From Heloderma charlesbogerti (taxonomy: Eukaryota > Chordata > Lepidosauria > Squamata > Helodermatidae): a stretch of DNA of 64,000 bases. Shown here one piece after another: positions 44,928-54,455 of this stretch. Under the pieces are notes generated by a model. The model was not told the origin of the DNA and ran no database searches. It was given only the letters and a program-made list of their open reading frames with translations. The stretch spans positions 186,001-250,000 of the forward strand of contig JANEZZ010001872.1 of the NCBI GenBank assembly GCA_026122225.1, written 5' to 3'. The translations under genes were made by a program, and so were the position numbers. Position 1 is the stretch's first letter, and each line of letters starts with the position of its first letter.

Positions 44928-45172
44928 ACAGTGTGGTGTAGCGGTTTGAGTGTTGGACTGGGAGCCAGGAGATCTGGGTTCTAGTCCCCACTCAGCCATG
45001 GAAGCTCACTGGGTGACTTTGGGCCAGTCACAGACTCTCAGCCCAACCTACTTCACAGGGTTGTTGTTGTGAGAATAAAATGGAGAGGTGGAGGATTATG
45101 TACACTACCTTGGCTTCCTTAAGGAGGAAAAAAGGTGGGATATACGTAAATGAAATAAATAAATAAATAAAT
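44928..45172 (+). mobile_element. Sauria/Squam-like tRNA-derived SINE
   Basis: ACAGTGTGGTGTAGCGGTTT (A-box region) and GGTTCTAGTCCCCACTCAGC (B-box region) form a tRNA-related head. CACTGGGTGACTTTGGGCCA, then ACAGGGTTGTTG and AAATGGAGAGG follow as the body, with (AAAT)n as the tail. The organisation matches the squamate-specific SINEs. Minus-strand fragments of the same family are at 37245-37345 and 63455-63640. Confidence 0.75.
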
Positions 45173-45248
45173 ACAAAGAGGAAATGAACAACAGAAAGCC
45201 TTGAAACACCGTAAAGGCTAATAGGTTTATTATGGTATAAGCCAGGAG

Positions 45249-46130
45249 TAGGGATGTACGAAAGTGACTTAGCTTTAACGAAATTTGATTCAAGGTGGGG
45301 GGGAGGCGCTCTGTCCCTCCCCCCTGAAATTCTGGCCAGGGGGGGAGGCGCTCCATCCCCCCCCTGAAACCTGGCCAGCCAGGTGCACAAATGGCGGCGG
45401 CCGTAGCCGCCGCCGCCGTTTGCATCCCTGCAGTCAGCCGTGATAGGCTACGTAAATGTTTACGTAGCCTATCACAGCTGATTTAAAAGAAAAAAACGCG
45501 CATACGCAAATGGCGGCGCCCATGGGCGCCGCCATTTGCGTTCCTTATTTTGACATGTCTTAGTCTACGTAAACATTTACGTAGACTAGAGCGGAAACAA
45601 GGGGAACGCAAATAGCGTAGCATCTACGCTATTTGCGTTCCCCTTATTTTCGCCGTCTTAGTCTACATAAATGTTTACGTAGACTAAGATGTGTCAAAAT
45701 AAGGAACGCAAATGGCGTCCATGGGCGCCGCCATTTGCGTACTCGCGTTTTTTTTCCCTTTAAATCAGCCGTGATAGGCTACATAAACATTTACGTAGCC
45801 TATCACGGTATTTTTTAAAAATCTAGCCATGATAGGCTACGTAAATCTTTACGTAGCTTATCACGTTTTTTGTTTTTACTGGAAATGGCGGCAGTGGCAG
45901 CCGGTCGGACGACCGGCCGCCGCTCCTGCCACTGCCGAACCACCACCAAACCGTCGCTGAACCGTTGCCAAACCGCCGCCAGAGCCACCGCCGCCAGGAG
46001 GATTCGCCCAAGGTAAGTCCCGTCCCGGGGGGGGCGGGGGGGCAGACCGTTTCGCCACCAATTTCAGGGGGCCGAATGTGCTGGCATTCGGCCTCCCCGA
46101 GATTCGTGGTGAAATGCTCTGACATCCCTA
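45249..46130. mobile_element. PoP9: palindromic hAT-like MITE (D left, S right)
   Basis: It begins TAGGGATGTACGAAAGTGAC and ends GACATCCCTA with a perfect duplication, GCCAGGAG, at 45241-45248 and 46131-46138. The D end has two GC-rich units. The body has hairpins at 45440-45478 (GATAGGCTACGTAAATG), 45560-45592, a central GGGGAACGCAAATAGCG/CGCTATTTGCGTTCCCC pair (45600-45650), 45657-45690, 45770-45806 and 45828-45866. The S-end exon-like segment begins AAATGGCGGC at 45884 and reaches GGTAAGTCC at 46012. Five ATGGCGGC cores are visible. Confidence 0.93.
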
Positions 46131-46313
46131 GCCAGGAGTGTAGAACGTTTTCCAGCCTGAAGGCCAAATTCCATTTTGGAGAGGCTTTCAGGGCTCATAT
46201 GCCATTGGTGGGTGAGACAGAAGGCAGCAGGTGAGAGCACCAAAGCAAAAGGGGTGGGGTCAAGATATACCCAAAATACAAGCACATTTTATCTTAAGTT
46301 CTTACTGCCAGTA

Positions 46314-46321
<8 letters not shown>

Positions 46322-46344
<23 letters not shown>

Positions 46345-46584
46345 TTTCTATACTGCCCAATAGTCAAAGCTCTCTGGATGGTTTACAAAGATTTAAAACA
46401 TTGAAAATACAGTATACAGAGGTTAAAAACCATTTACATAAAATATATTTTTTTAAAAAACACCAACAGACAATATACACAAGAGGACATATATCTAAAA
46501 CAACTTCAAGCAAGCAATCTCAAGCAATCAGCCATAACCATAAGACAACCCATGATCGATTAAAACTCATCATATGCTGCCACA
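46322..46584 (-). mobile_element. L2 LINE 3' end inside the hAT/Charlie-like element
   Basis: It starts with (AAC)n and the complement of the L2 terminal motif (CTATACTGCCCAATAG, AAAGCTCTCTGGATGG), followed by degraded 3'UTR sequence. AATAAA occurs at both junctions and the host repeat resumes with CTTTAGGAGAGG. Confidence 0.65.
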
Positions 46585-46645
46585 ATAAAGCTTTAGGAGA
46601 GGCATTTCAACCTTTTAGAAGGGGGGGGCAGGACTGCATAAAAGC

Positions 46646-47001
46646 TAGCCTATCACGTGAAAAACCAGAGATGCAAATGGCGTCCACTATGCCATTTGCA
46701 GCTGTAAAGCCCCTAGTTTAAGCTAAATGCAGCCATTTATGGCTGCATTTAGCTTAATCTAATCACTTTCCGGCCACAAATGGCATCTGCCATGCCATTT
46801 GCGTCAGTCAGCCCAGCCAGCAATACTGCAATGGTGGCCATATCGCTGGCGCTCCGGAGCCAGCCGGTGGGGAGGATCCGGCCAGAGAGGATTCCTCAGG
46901 GAGGCGGAGGTAAGTGATCCGTTCCTCCACAGACTCCGGAGGCCAGATTCTTTTGAATCCAGCCTCACTGGGGTCCGTGGAGGAATTCTCCGCCATCCCT
47001 A
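46646..47001. mobile_element. PoP10: older, truncated palindromic MITE (S end only)
   Basis: It starts in a GCCTATCACG hairpin arm and contains CAAATGGCGTC/GCCATTTGC pairs, a perfect AGCTAAATGCAGCCAT palindrome (46716-46755) and GGAGGTAAGTGATCC (46905). It ends GCCATCCCTA after the S-end hairpin. The left end is missing and sequence divergence from the others is greater. Confidence 0.75.
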
Positions 47002-47740
47002 TGTGGCAAGTATTCCTTGCTAAGTGAAACTATCCTATGTATGACATGCCCCCATTGTATTCCGAATGTACACAACAGCCCAAGCTGCCATTGGGAAGAT
47101 GAAGTAGTGGCAGAGAAACTCACAGTGACAACCCCAAATGGTCTATTCTAGAAGAGGGGGACTTTTACAAAACTGGTTCCAAAAATTTATTAATAAAAAA
47201 TGGACCTGTTTAAAAGTCAGTCTGAGACTTGAACAATATAACAAAACAAAAAACAGCAGTGAAACACCGATTGCTCTGCTTTTACCTCTCTGGTTTACTA
47301 TGTCAAATGCTCAGGTGGGATTCCCTGGGCCAGCCCATCTATTTTCCTCTGTTTAATTTAGTTCAGCCTTAGCTGAACAGACAATTGTTCGTTACAATAT
47401 TAGAGTGCAAAACTGATTCAGTGCAATGTCCCACTGAGCAGGCAACTGAGTGAAGAAATTACTTAAGACAAGCAAAGAGGCGAGCATTTGAACAAACCGG
47501 TGCTGTTAAGCAAAGGCCAGCTTAGAACTGGTTCACCCATCTTGTTTGACTTGCTCATGCAGAGCAGCGACAGGTACATTCAATATAAGAACTGAACCCA
47601 AGTTGTGGCTGTGTTGATAAATCATGCCTAGGGTTGCCAGCTTTTCCAGGCATGCATGGCTCTCAAAGCTTAAACAAGCAGAAATTCAGCATTTACATCT
47701 TTCCCCATCATTTCATCTACATACTGAGAATTTTTTATAA
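47002..47740. other. Unassigned stretch
   Basis: Nothing recognised; short frames only. Confidence 0.4.
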
Positions 47741-47744
47741 ATTG

Positions 47745-49552
47745 AAAGCAAATAAATCACCAGGTCCAGATGGTATCCATCCTAGAGTTCTCAAAGAACT
47801 CAAATATGAAATTGCTGATCTATGCAACGTGTCCCTAAGATCACCCTCTAGACCAGAGAACTGGAAGATGGCCGATGTAACACCAATTTTCAAAAAGGGA
47901 TCCAGGGGGGATCTGGGAAATTAGTGGCCCGTTAGCTTAATGTCTGCTCTGGGTAAATTGGTTGAAGGCATTATTAAAGATAAAATTAGTAAGCATATAG
48001 AAGGACAAGCCCTGCTGAAAAAGAATCAGCATGGCTTCCACAAAGGTAAGTCCTGTCTCACTAACCTTTTAGGGTTCTTTGAGAGTGTCGATAAACATGT
48101 AGACAGGGGTGATCCAGTAGTAGGGATGTACGAAAGTCACTTGCCTTGCGTGGATTGCCGCAGCCGCAGCCACCCAGAAGATCTGCCCCAGGTGAGTCTC
48201 ATCCCCTGGTGGCGGGGAGTGGCAGGCCGTTCCACCACGGAGTTCGGGGGGCCGAATGCCAGTGCATTAGGCCTCACCGAGATCCGTGGCGGAATTCTCT
48301 ACCATCCCTATACAGTAGACATTGTTTACTTGGACTTCCAAAAGGCTTTTGACAAAGTCTCTCACCAAAGACTCCTGAGCAAACTTAGCAGTCATGGAAT
48401 AAGAGGACAGGTCCACTTATAGATCAGTCACTGTTTAAATAACAGAAAGCACAAAGCAGAGAGTAGGAATAACTGGTAAATTCTCCCAGTGGAGGGAAGT
48501 AAATAGCAGTGAAGTGGCCAAGTTTGCAGATCACCAAATTATTTAGGGTGGTTAAAACAAAAAGGGATTGTGAAGAACTCCAAAAGGATCTCTCCAAACT
48601 GAGAGAATGGGCATCTAAATGGCAAATGTGGTTCAATGTAAGCAAGTGTAAAGTGATGCATGTTGAGGCAAAAAATCCCAACTTCAAGTATAGCCTGATG
48701 AGATCTGAGCTAGCGGTGACCGACCAGGAAAGAGATCTTGAGATTGTGGTGGACAACTCAATGAAGATGTCAATCCAGTGTGAGGTGGCTGTAAAAAAGG
48801 CAAACTCCATGTTAGGCATAATTAGAAAAGGGACTGAGAATAAAACTGGCAACATCATACTGTTCCTATACAAATCTATGGTGTGACCAGACTTAGAATA
48901 CTGTGTACAGTTTTGGTCACCATACCTAAAAAAATATACTGTAGAGCTGGAAAAAGTGCAGAAAAGGGCAACTAAAACGGTCAAGGGGCTGGAGCATCCC
49001 TATGAGTGAAGGTTACAGCAGCTGGGATTGTTTAGCTTGGAAAAAAGGAGGGTAAGGAGGGACATGATAGAGGTCTAAAAATTATGCATGGTCTGGAGAC
49101 CGTGGCGAGTGAGACATTTCTCTCTCTCTTTCTCTCTCTCAAAATACTAGAACCCAGGGTCATCTTATGAAGCGGATTGGTGGGAGATCCAGAACAGATA
49201 AAAGGAAACACTTCTTCACACAGCACATAGTTAAACTATGGAATTCGCTACCACAGGAAATAGTGATGGCCACCAATTTGGATACCTTTTAAAGGGGGTT
49301 AGACAAATCCTGGAGGAAAAGGCTATCAATGGCTACTGGTCTTGATGGCTATGTGCTACCTCCAGTACCAGAAGCAGTGATCCTATGTACAGCAGTTGCT
49401 GGGGAACATGGGTGGGAGGGTTCTGTTGCATTCATGCGCTGCTTGTGGGTTCCTGGTCAACAGTTGGTTGGCCACTGTATGAACAGAATGCTGGATTAGA
49501 TAGACCCTTGGTCTGATCCAGCATGGCTCTTCTTATGTTCTTATGTTCTTTG
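47745..49552 (+). pseudogene. CR1 LINE RT and 3' end, decayed, split by PoP11
   Basis: The frame reads KANKSPGPDGIHPRVLKELK, MADVTPIFKKG, then WPVSLMSALGKL after a TAG, HGFHKGKSCLTNL and DIVYLDFQKAFDKV. Later come CEELQKDLSKLREWASKWQM and FNVSKCKVMH. Frameshifts and stops are frequent after 48420 and the YADD box is lost in a gap near 48480-48500. The 3' end has CTGGTCAACAGTTGGTTGGC, CATGGCTCTTC and a repeated TTCTTATG terminus. PoP11 is inserted between DPV and DIVYLDF. Confidence 0.85.
48121..48310. mobile_element. PoP11: minimal 190-bp palindromic hAT-like element
   Basis: It begins TAGGGATGTACGAAAGTCAC (D end) and ends CTACCATCCCTA (S end). Duplications TCCAGTAG (48113-48120) and TACAGTAG (48311-48318) match at 7 of 8. 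Almost all hairpins are deleted: only about 35 bp of D end, a residue of the exon-like segment with CCCCAGGTGAGTCTC, and the S-end nested hairpin remain. Removing it rejoins the CR1 reading frame (DPV-DIVYLDF), proving the insertion. Confidence 0.93.
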
Positions 49553-49768
49553 CTTGTCACATACCCATTAAGGCAGGGGAGGGCAACGACTGGCCTGCGG
49601 ACCTCATCTGGCCCACATCTGGCACAAGGAGCATTCCTGGGAGCCTCTAGGGGGCCTCCAAGCCCTGCTCCCTGGAGGATTCCCCACTGTTATCTCTGAT
49701 CTGTGACTGGGGATGCAGCCAGGATGCAGGCGTTGAGCAGGGGATGCAGCCAGGCAATGTACTCAGCC
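49553..49768. other. Unassigned stretch
   Basis: Nothing recognised. Confidence 0.4.
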
Positions 49769-50521
49769 TAGGGATGTCAGAGAATTCCCCCCGAAATCCA
49801 TCGTGGAACGGCCTGCCCCCCCATCCCCCGCAGATCCTCCCCGGATGAGACTTACTTGGGATGGATGTTTTGGACGGCGGTGGCTCCAGAGGCGGTGGCG
49901 GCGGCTGGTCTTCCGACCGGCTGCCACTGCCACCATTTGCAGTCTGTGTTTTTTCTCCCCCCCCCCCATAGACGTGATAGGCTACGTAAAGACGTACGTA
50001 GCCTATCATGTCTGCGTTAAAAAAAATAGCGTATGCAAATGGCGACGGCTATGGCCGCCGTCATTTGCGTTCCTTATTTTTCACTATCTTAGTCTGCATA
50101 AATATTTACATAGACTAAAATGAAGACAAGAAAGGGGAACGCAAATAGCGCTCAGTACTCTATTTGCGTTCCCCTTTCTTGTCTTCGTCTTAGTCTATGT
50201 AAATATTTACGTAGACTAAGACAGTGAAAAATAACGAATGCAAATGGTGGCGGCCGTAGCTGCCGCCATTTGCATAGGCGTTGTTTTTTTTTTACCCAGA
50301 GCCCTCCGCGGCTGGAAATCTGGCTGCGGACAGCCCTGGCCTGGGCCTGGCCGGCTGCTCCGCGGAGCTGCCGCAGAGCACAGCTGGCCGTCGAGGATTC
50401 CAGGGGGAAGGACTGGATTGCCTCCCCCCCCCGTCAAGGATTCCGGGGGGAGGGACGGAACGCCTCCCCCCACACCATGAACAGAATCTGCAAAAAGGTA
50501 AGTGACTTCCGTGCATCCCTA
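49769..50521. mobile_element. PoP12: palindromic hAT-like MITE (S left, D right)
   Basis: It begins TAGGGATGTC and ends GCATCCCTA with duplications ACTCAGCC (49761-49768) and ACTCAGCA (50522-50529), 7 of 8. The terminal S hairpin is partly deleted. ACTTACTTGGG marks the S-end GTAAGT. Hairpins lie at 49975-50008, 50090-50120 and 50190-50222, with a central pair at 50140-50175. The D end has GGTAAGTGACTTCCGTGC. Confidence 0.9.
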
Positions 50522-51103
50522 ACTCAGCAGTTGGGCTGGTGGCTAGAAGAGCACTCCTCCAGTTGCTGGCTGACCTGCTTCATCTGTGCAGTGGTTTCCC
50601 CAAGCTGCCACACAGGTGAAGCATCCAGGGCTAAGCTGGCACCTGGAGGAGCACCCCTGTGGCCATCAGCTCAGCCATGGTGGCTTTGCCTGCCCTACAT
50701 CCTCTCCCCAGTGGGAGAAGGCACAGGGCAGGTGAAGCCAGTCCCTGCAGATGCAGCAGGAGGATCCCCTGCTGGGGACCAAATGACATCAGCTGTGTAT
50801 AGCCATGCCCCTTTGATGCTGGGGAGCATCGCCACACCTCCTCTGATGCCAATCAGCCTGCAGAGGGCCAATTTTGGCCGCCCTCCCCTGCATTCAAGGC
50901 ATAGGAGCCCTGCCAGAACATTGGTCCATAATCATGCCTTTTTCATGGTCATATCAACTATTGCTCCAGAGGGTGTTCCACTGTTTGGCATCACCACAGT
51001 TCTATCCAGTTGCTATCCACCCAGAGAAGGACCTTAAAGAAGAACTCAGCACTGTCAAGAAGTGCTGCACGTGTTCTAGTCAAAAGTGGATCCGCTATGT
51101 TTT
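50522..51103. other. Unassigned stretch
   Basis: Nothing recognised. Confidence 0.4.
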
Positions 51104-52071
51104 TAGGGTTGGCGGAGAATTTCTCCCCGAAACTTCGGGGGGCCGAGCGCCAACGTGTTCGGCCCCCCGAACAAGTTTCGGGGAGAAATCCTCCGAACCC
51201 CCCCCCGCACCCCCCCCGGGACGGGACTTACCTTCGCCGAATGTCCCTCCCGGCGGCGGGTCTGGCCGGCGGTTCGGCGGGTGTTCGAGCGGGGCAGGAG
51301 CGGCAGCCGGTCTTTTGACCGGCCGCCGCCACCACCATTGCAATGAAAGAAAGAAAAAAATGCCCCCTGATAGGCTACGTGACGATTCATGTAGCCTATC
51401 ACGGCTAGATCTGCAAAGTCAGCCGTGATAGGCTACGTCAATCGTCACGTAGCCTATCACGGGTGACTTTAAAAAAAAAAAAAGTGCGTACGGATAATGG
51501 CGGCCCCCATAGGGAGCCGCCATTCCTGTTCCTTATTTGATCGCTGTAGTCTACGTAAAGATTTACATAGACTACGGCGAAAATAAGGGCAACGCTATTT
51601 GCATTGCCCTTATTTTCGCCGTAGTCTACGTAAACATTTACGTAGACTACAGCGACTAAATAAGGAATGCGAATGGCTGCTCCCTATGGGGGCCGCCATT
51701 AGCGTACGCGCTTTTTTTTTTTTTTTAAGTCACCCGTGATAGGCTACGTGACGATTGACGTAGCCTATCACGGCTGACTTTACAGATCTAGCCATGATAG
51801 GCTACGTGAATCGTCACGTAGCCTATCAGGGGGCATTTTTTTTTTTTTTTAACTTTCGCGTTCGCGGCCGGGCGAGGCGGGAAGCCTCCTCCCCGGCCTG
51901 AATTTCGGCCGGGCTGAGGCAGGAAGCCTCCCCCCCGGCCTGAATTTCAGCTGGGCCGAGGCGGGAAGCCTCCCCCCCCCCGGCCTGAACTTCGCGGGGG
52001 GACCAGCGAAGCGCCTCCCCCCCACCACGAACGTCCTTCGAGGACAGGTAAGTGACTTTCGTCCACCCCTA
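51104..52071. mobile_element. PoP13: palindromic hAT-like MITE, TACGTGA subfamily
   Basis: It begins TAGGGTTGG and ends CACCCCTA with a perfect duplication, TATGTTTT, at 51096-51103 and 52072-52079. The S end forms a long nested hairpin (51113-51194): AGAATTTCTCCCCGAAACTT pairs with AAGTTTCGGGGAGAAAT, enclosing GGGGGGCCGA/TCGGCCCCCC. Hairpins carry TACGTGACGATTCATGTA-type loops (51370-51402, 51427-51460, and mirrored at 51739-51772 and 51796-51828). The D end has three GC-rich units and GGTAAGTGACTTTCGTCC. It is the longest copy, 968 bp, and a close relative of PoP6. It sits in an L2 fragment. Confidence 0.93.
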
Positions 52072-52079
52072 TATGTTTT

Positions 52080-52515
52080 GCACCAATTGACATTCCCCGA
52101 GTAGTTGGGTCCTGGATGGGGTCTCACTTTCCCTGAAGAACCGTGTTTGCCATTTGGGGGCCCTAATGGATGCAGCACTGGGGATGCACAGCGGATGGCA
52201 GTGGCCAGAGTGCCTTTTATCAGCATAGGCTAGTGTGCCAGCTGCAGCCCTACCTGCAGAAACCATTGAATGCATCTTAATGTGTTGTTGTTTTGTATGT
52301 TTCTAATTTTGAAGTTTTATTATAATGTTCTGTTGTATTATATGGCAATATATAGACTACATTTATTATATCATATTATATTATATTATATTATATTATA
52401 GTTGTTTGTTTGTTTGTTTTGTTTATGGCCATACTGCTGTTTGCTGCCTTGGATAGACATGGTCCAGAAAGGCAGCTTATAAATATTTCATATAAATAAC
52501 AAATAAAACAAATAC
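52080..52515 (+). mobile_element. L2 LINE fragment: RT piece and 3' tail
   Basis: After PoP13 the sequence encodes, with frameshifts, blocks related to the L2 at about 2350-2500 (VCHLG, LMDAAL, then a frame with [15 protein letters not shown] residues at 52210-52260). A deletion then leads to a tail with CTGCCTTGGATAGAC and ATAAATAACAAATAAA. It also contains AT-rich simple sequence. Confidence 0.55.
52371..52421 (+). repeat. (ATATT)n and (GTTT)n simple repeats
   Basis: About six ATATT units are followed by four or five GTTT units. Confidence 0.85.
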
Positions 52516-54011
52516 ACAAATTACGCTTTGCCTCGGCCATATTCCACTAATATTCTTTCCTCCCAACAGTGGGCAGCAGCAGCGCCTCCCTCACATGGGA
52601 AGCACTGCCAGCCCCATGCAGCCAAGCTCTCCACTCCCGCCATTGTCCCTGCTGGCTAAACCCTTCTGAGCTCTTTTGCCTTGCAGGATCAGACCCCGGA
52701 TGCCTGGGGCAATGGGCCTTCACCTGCCACCTCCATGGAGTGAGTATGATCACAGAGGCCCCATTCACTCTTCTCCCTGCATCAGGGGCCAGGAACCATG
52801 TCTTCCAGCTGCCAATTATTGTGTGTTGCTGTATGTGCATGTTTGTGGGTGTCCCCCTTTGCTGTCCATAGGCCACTCTCTAACAGGTAGAGTCAATGAG
52901 ACCAGGGAACCACCCCATTCTGTGCAGACTACAGGGGAAAGCCACCCCATCTCCATCACCACTGCTCCTCTGGGGTTGCCAACCTACTCACACCAAACAG
53001 GCTCCTATGTTCTGGCACGCTACATGACAGACAGACAACATGTAAAGGTGCTCCCAACATGGAGCTAGAGCCTCATGGGATACCATACCCACTTTTCTTC
53101 TCTCTGTCATGCACCTTTCAAAGGCACAGGAAAGGCCCTGCTGGAGAGACTAGTTTATCCTGGGGGGTGGTCAAACAGGCCACCCTCAAAGCGTGTATGC
53201 GTGTGTGCATGTGTGTGCTTGTGCAGAGCACACTATGGGATTCCCTTGCTTATTGCAGCTGCCTGGTTGTATGTCTTTCCCACATGAACTGAGTGTCCAG
53301 ATGAGGTAAAAATGATTTGTCCATGGATGGATTCAAAGCAGCCATCCTCGGAATGTGTGTGTGTTTTAGTTCTTGGGCTGTGGTTGCGGCCTATGCCTGC
53401 AGCTCCATGTTTCTTCTGTGTTGTGTCATGTCTTGATGTGACAGACATGTTGCCAGTTCAGCATGGGGGTATCATCTCTGGTTGGGCAGTGGGCGCTTGT
53501 GGGATTTCCAGAGATGCTGCGAGGCCTGTCTGTCAGGTTTTGGTCACATATTTTCTGATTGTTTGTTTCCCTCCTACCCATCTTGGCTGAGCATGCATTG
53601 GTTACAGTGTCTGTTCCACCAGTGTACCAGTGGCATATCCACAATTTCAGATTGCTCTGCCTGCCTATGTTCTTTTAAACAAATGGAGAACATAGTGCTT
53701 TGATGAGATGCTGCCTTTGCAAAAAAAAAAAAAAAAGTATATCCACTTTTATTTCTGAGTGTGTGGACAAACACTCTGAAATTCACAGTTAAGTTTAACA
53801 TGAAAATATCCACCCAAAGAATAGGAAATGTTTCTCACATCCCTAGAATATACAAATATTATAAACACTGTAATACATGTTTTGTTATATTACAGCTTCT
53901 ATCAGAATATTAGGAGAGAAGTGACTGTGCCTTTATTATTATATTATCTAAGTTTCTTGGCAGAGAAAATCTGTTTTACGTATTCTTACTGTTCAGCCAA
54001 CACCATTCCTA
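52516..54011. other. Mostly unassigned stretch
   Basis: No gene is recognised. CACATCCCTA ending at 53845 looks like the right end of an hAT-like MITE whose left end I cannot locate. An A16 run lies at about 53719-53735. Confidence 0.35.
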
Positions 54012-54455
54012 TAGGGATGTCTGTCATTTTGAAATCCAGCCTTTTGGGGGCTTGACAGATTTCCACTGCCTGCCTGACTCGGTTTGCATTCACAAGCAGA
54101 ACCATGGGTTTTCGCTGAACTCTGGGGACTTTTTGTGGCTTTCAGGCAGGGGATCAGGCTGCAATTTGCACAAATAGAAATCTGCACAAGTTGCAGCTGA
54201 AATTTGCACAAATTTGCATAATTTTGCAAATTGCAGCAGTAATTTGTGCAAAGTGCAGCAGTAATTTGTGCAAAGTGCAGCAGTAATTTGTGCAAAGTGC
54301 AGCAGTAATTTGTGCAAATTGAACAATACGAAAAATCTGCTAACTGGCCTGACTCCCAGCAGACCAAGTCAGGCCAGTTGGTGGGAAACAGAACGAAGTC
54401 TGAGGGGCCAAGCCAACAAAGGTTTGTTGAGCTCCACCCCCCTCAGACATCCCTA
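54012..54455. mobile_element. hAT-like MITE of another family with internal 22-bp repeats
   Basis: It begins TAGGGATGTCTG and ends GACATCCCTA with duplications CATTCCTA (54004-54011) and CATTCCTG (54456-54463), 7 of 8. It shares terminal sequence with PoP elements but has none of their hairpins. Its interior has AAATTTGCACAAATTTGC and four 22-bp tandem units (54233-54320). AGGCCAGTT-type inverted motifs lie near 54342-54380. Confidence 0.85.
54233..54320 (+). repeat. Four tandem 22-bp units
   Basis: The unit GCAGCAGTAATTTGTGCAAA plus GT repeats four times almost perfectly. Confidence 0.95.

Larger units (their letters stand above)
45243..46625. mobile_element. hAT/Charlie-like element split by PoP9 and an L2 fragment
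   Basis: CAGGAGTGTAGAACG then CCAGCCTGAAGGCCAAATTC match the start of the family at 10614. GGAGAGGCATTTCAACC at 46595 matches its interior (about 10773). PoP9 inserted at its very first bases, so CAGGAG is within the duplication. An L2 3' end inserted at 46322. Confidence 0.6.

Noticed and set aside
50522..51103. Host exon between PoP12 and PoP13
   Set aside because: The open frame starts within PoP12 and shows no recognisable domain or splice signals.
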